From an uncultured Collinsella sp. (GTDB taxonomy: Bacteria > Actinomycetota > Coriobacteriia > Coriobacteriales > Coriobacteriaceae), in assembly GCA_900540895.1 (NCBI GenBank), contig UQHV01000032.1:1-7728 (forward strand): DNA of 7,728 bases. Reading direction: 5' to 3'. Under the pieces are notes generated by a model. The model made no database searches, was not told the DNA's origin, and saw only the letters and a program-made list of their open reading frames with translations. Shown here one piece after another: positions 6,553 to 7,728 of the stretch (position 1 is the first letter of the stretch; each line of letters opens with the position of its first letter). A program made the position numbers and the translations under genes.

Positions 6553-7536
6553 TTACAATTGCGGGCGCGGCTTTTTGCGCAAAAAATCGAAGTGAGTCTC
6601 ACTCAAGATAATCGACAGGAAGATGAGCGCGAAGCCGGCGAGCAGGCGCGAGGTGAGCGCCTCCCCCATCAGCAGCACCGAGAACAACACACCCGAAGGC
6701 GACTCCATCGAAAGGAGCAGCGAGCCCGTCGAGGCCGGGACATGCGCCAGGCCGACGTTTTGGATGAGCAGAGCCGCGCATGTGCAGCCCACCGAGAGAA
6801 ACGCCATCGCACTGATAAAGCTCGGCGTCCACACGGACAGAGGCGCTTGGGTCTCGAATAGCAGCGACGTTGCCAGGCTCAGCACGCCGTTGCCCACAAA
6901 CATCCAAAACGTGATGACGTTGATGTCCATTTTGCGACCGTACTTGGCAGTCACCGCCATCTGGATGGCGAAAAAGGCCGCACCCGCCAGCGTAATGACG
7001 TCACCGATGTTGAATTCAACGCTATCGAGTGCCACCAAACCAATGCCCGCCAAGCACAGCAGTGCCGCGCCCAGGTTATAGCGGGTGAGTTTTTCGCCGC
7101 TCAGAAAATAGCTCGCGAACGGCACAAGGATGCAGTACGTGCCCGTCAAAAAGGCATTCTTGCCCGCCGTAGTATGTGCCAGACCGACCGTCTGCAACGC
7201 ATAGGCCGCCCACATGAGCACGCCCATACTCAGGCCGACGATCAGGTTACGAGCGTTGAGGTGCGCGATGATGCGTTTGTGGAAGACGGCAAACATGACC
7301 AACGCCGCAGGCAGAAAGCGCACGTAGAGCAGTTCAAACACCGGGATGGTGTCGAGCGCGTCCTTCATAGTGGTAAAGGAGTAGCCCCAGATAATCGCTA
7401 CCGAAAGCAGTAGAACTTTCCAGAACAGCGGCGAACGAGCACCGGCACCGCGGGAGGTGCCGCCCACACCCAGGTCCTCGCGAGCAACAGGGCTATCGGG
7501 CATGTTTTCGATTTCGTTGGCAGCGTATTGGGCCAT
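6553..7536 (-). CDS. DMT/EamA family permease
   Basis: This is a 327-residue inner-membrane transporter of the drug/metabolite superfamily, with about ten predicted helices: 37-55, 66-84, 98-116, 125-145, 155-171, 178-196, 205-226, 238-257, 271-291 and 297-314. They form two EamA repeats. WGYSF at 50-54 and QTVGLAHTTAGKNAFLTG at 115-132 in repeat one are mirrored by QNVGLAHVPASTGSLL at 259-274 in repeat two. The family exports or imports amino acids and other small metabolites; no substrate can be named. A 36-residue hydrophilic N-terminus precedes helix 1 and the C-terminus is basic (FLRKKPRPQL). The ATG at 7536 has GAGGA seven bases ahead, whereas a later in-frame ATG (7503) has none. It has its own promoter and terminator and so is a single-gene unit. 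Confidence 0.92.
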   Translation of the reverse strand: MAQYAANEIENMPDSPVAREDLGVGGTSRGAGARSPLFWKVLLLSVAIIWGYSFTTMKDALDTIPVFELLYVRFLPAALVMFAVFHKRIIAHLNARNLIVGLSMGVLMWAAYALQTVGLAHTTAGKNAFLTGTYCILVPFASYFLSGEKLTRYNLGAALLCLAGIGLVALDSVEFNIGDVITLAGAAFFAIQMAVTAKYGRKMDINVITFWMFVGNGVLSLATSLLFETQAPLSVWTPSFISAMAFLSVGCTCAALLIQNVGLAHVPASTGSLLLSMESPSGVLFSVLLMGEALTSRLLAGFALIFLSIILSETHFDFLRKKPRPQL

Positions 7537-7571
7537 GGAACATCCTCACACTCAAACTGGGCGTGGTGTCC

Positions 7572-7591
7572 GCACGCGTATGGCTGCGTGC
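7572..7591. promoter_or_regulatory. Inverted repeat over the permease -10
   Basis: GCACGC (7572-7577) and GCGTGC (7586-7591) form a perfect 6+6 inverted repeat with an eight-base spacer, lying on the putative -10 box. A repressor operator is a reasonable inference, but GC-rich six-base arms are not rare in such DNA. Confidence 0.3.
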
Positions 7592-7605
7592 CGCCTCATG
7601 GTCAA
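7577..7605 (-). promoter_or_regulatory. Putative DMT permease promoter
   Basis: On the minus strand TTGACC (7605-7600), a five-of-six -35 match, is followed after exactly 17 bases by CATACG (7582-7577), a weak three-of-six -10. The -35 starts right at the end of the preceding terminator's T tract. The weak -10 suggests dependence on an activator or low output. Confidence 0.45.
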
Positions 7606-7642
7606 ATAAAAACGGGACGCACCGGACCCCCGGCACGCCCCG
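7604..7642 (-). terminator. Intrinsic terminator of an upstream unit
   Basis: Bases 7613-7625 pair with 7630-7642 in a 13-pair stem with a four-base loop. On the minus strand the three imperfect positions are G-U pairs, and the stem is followed by TTTTTATTT. The asymmetry and the T tract show that it ends minus-strand transcription arriving from the right of the window. Confidence 0.85.
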
Positions 7643-7728
7643 CTACTGTAGCAACAACCAAGCAACCCGTGCAATCCAGCCCACTAAAGCGTTTTGTTCC
7701 GCCGTTCTACCGAACGGCGGACCGGCCG
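7643..7728 (-). CDS. Possible C-terminal end of an unidentified gene
   Basis: One minus-strand frame stays open from the window edge through 27 codons to a TAG at 7643-7645, directly against the terminator stem. The readable tail contains PFGRTAEQN and ends VAWLLLQ. I do not recognise it. Codons include AGA, TTA, CTA and several TTG, unlike the other genes here, so this could equally be the end of a noncoding RNA or a plain 3' untranslated region. Confidence 0.25.
   Translation of the reverse strand, partial: AGPPFGRTAEQNALVGWIARVAWLLLQ
7698..7721. repeat. Perfect 10-bp hairpin near the right edge
   Basis: TCCGCCGTTC (7698-7707) pairs perfectly with GAACGGCGGA (7712-7721) around a TACC loop. 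Neither flank has a T tract, so a terminator is unlikely. It lies about 55 bases before the terminator stem and could be part of a structured RNA, or a regulatory site. Confidence 0.5.

Overview
The window is GC-rich bacterial DNA in which every gene found lies on the minus strand. Codon use, the strong AGGAGG-type ribosome sites, the GC level and the close match of the proteins to gut Actinobacteria suggest a Coriobacteriia genome, most likely Collinsella or a close relative. That assignment rests on recognition, not on a search.

Layout, in the direction of transcription (right to left). At the right edge a stop codon and an intrinsic terminator (7604-7642) close an unidentified upstream unit. 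A ten-helix DMT/EamA permease (6553-7536) follows, with its own promoter and a strong terminator (6515-6540). Next comes an M20D metallo-amidohydrolase (5141-6436), then, 40 bases on, the N-terminal quarter of an MFS permease that is frameshifted and cut off (about 4773-5100). The broken end of that gene abuts three different long imperfect hairpins packed back to back (4547-4758). Directly after them come a TATAAT box and hisS (3174-4487, histidyl-tRNA synthetase). A wobble-rich terminator hairpin (3080-3115) then separates hisS from ppc (102-2927, phosphoenolpyruvate carboxylase), which has its own promoter. A hairpin at the left edge is a likely end of the ppc unit.

hisS and ppc are complete housekeeping genes with their catalytic motifs present. 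ppc feeds oxaloacetate to amino-acid synthesis and, in anaerobes, to reductive C4 acid formation. The amidohydrolase and the permease beside it look like a former uptake-and-cleavage pair for an N-acyl amino acid or similar amide whose transporter has decayed. The most unusual part is the hairpin cluster. It sits exactly where the MFS gene is truncated, and its first stem occupies the position where the hisS -35 box should be. It may be a set of REP-like or otherwise mobile palindromic elements. No CRISPR array, tRNA, rRNA or intact transposase gene is visible.
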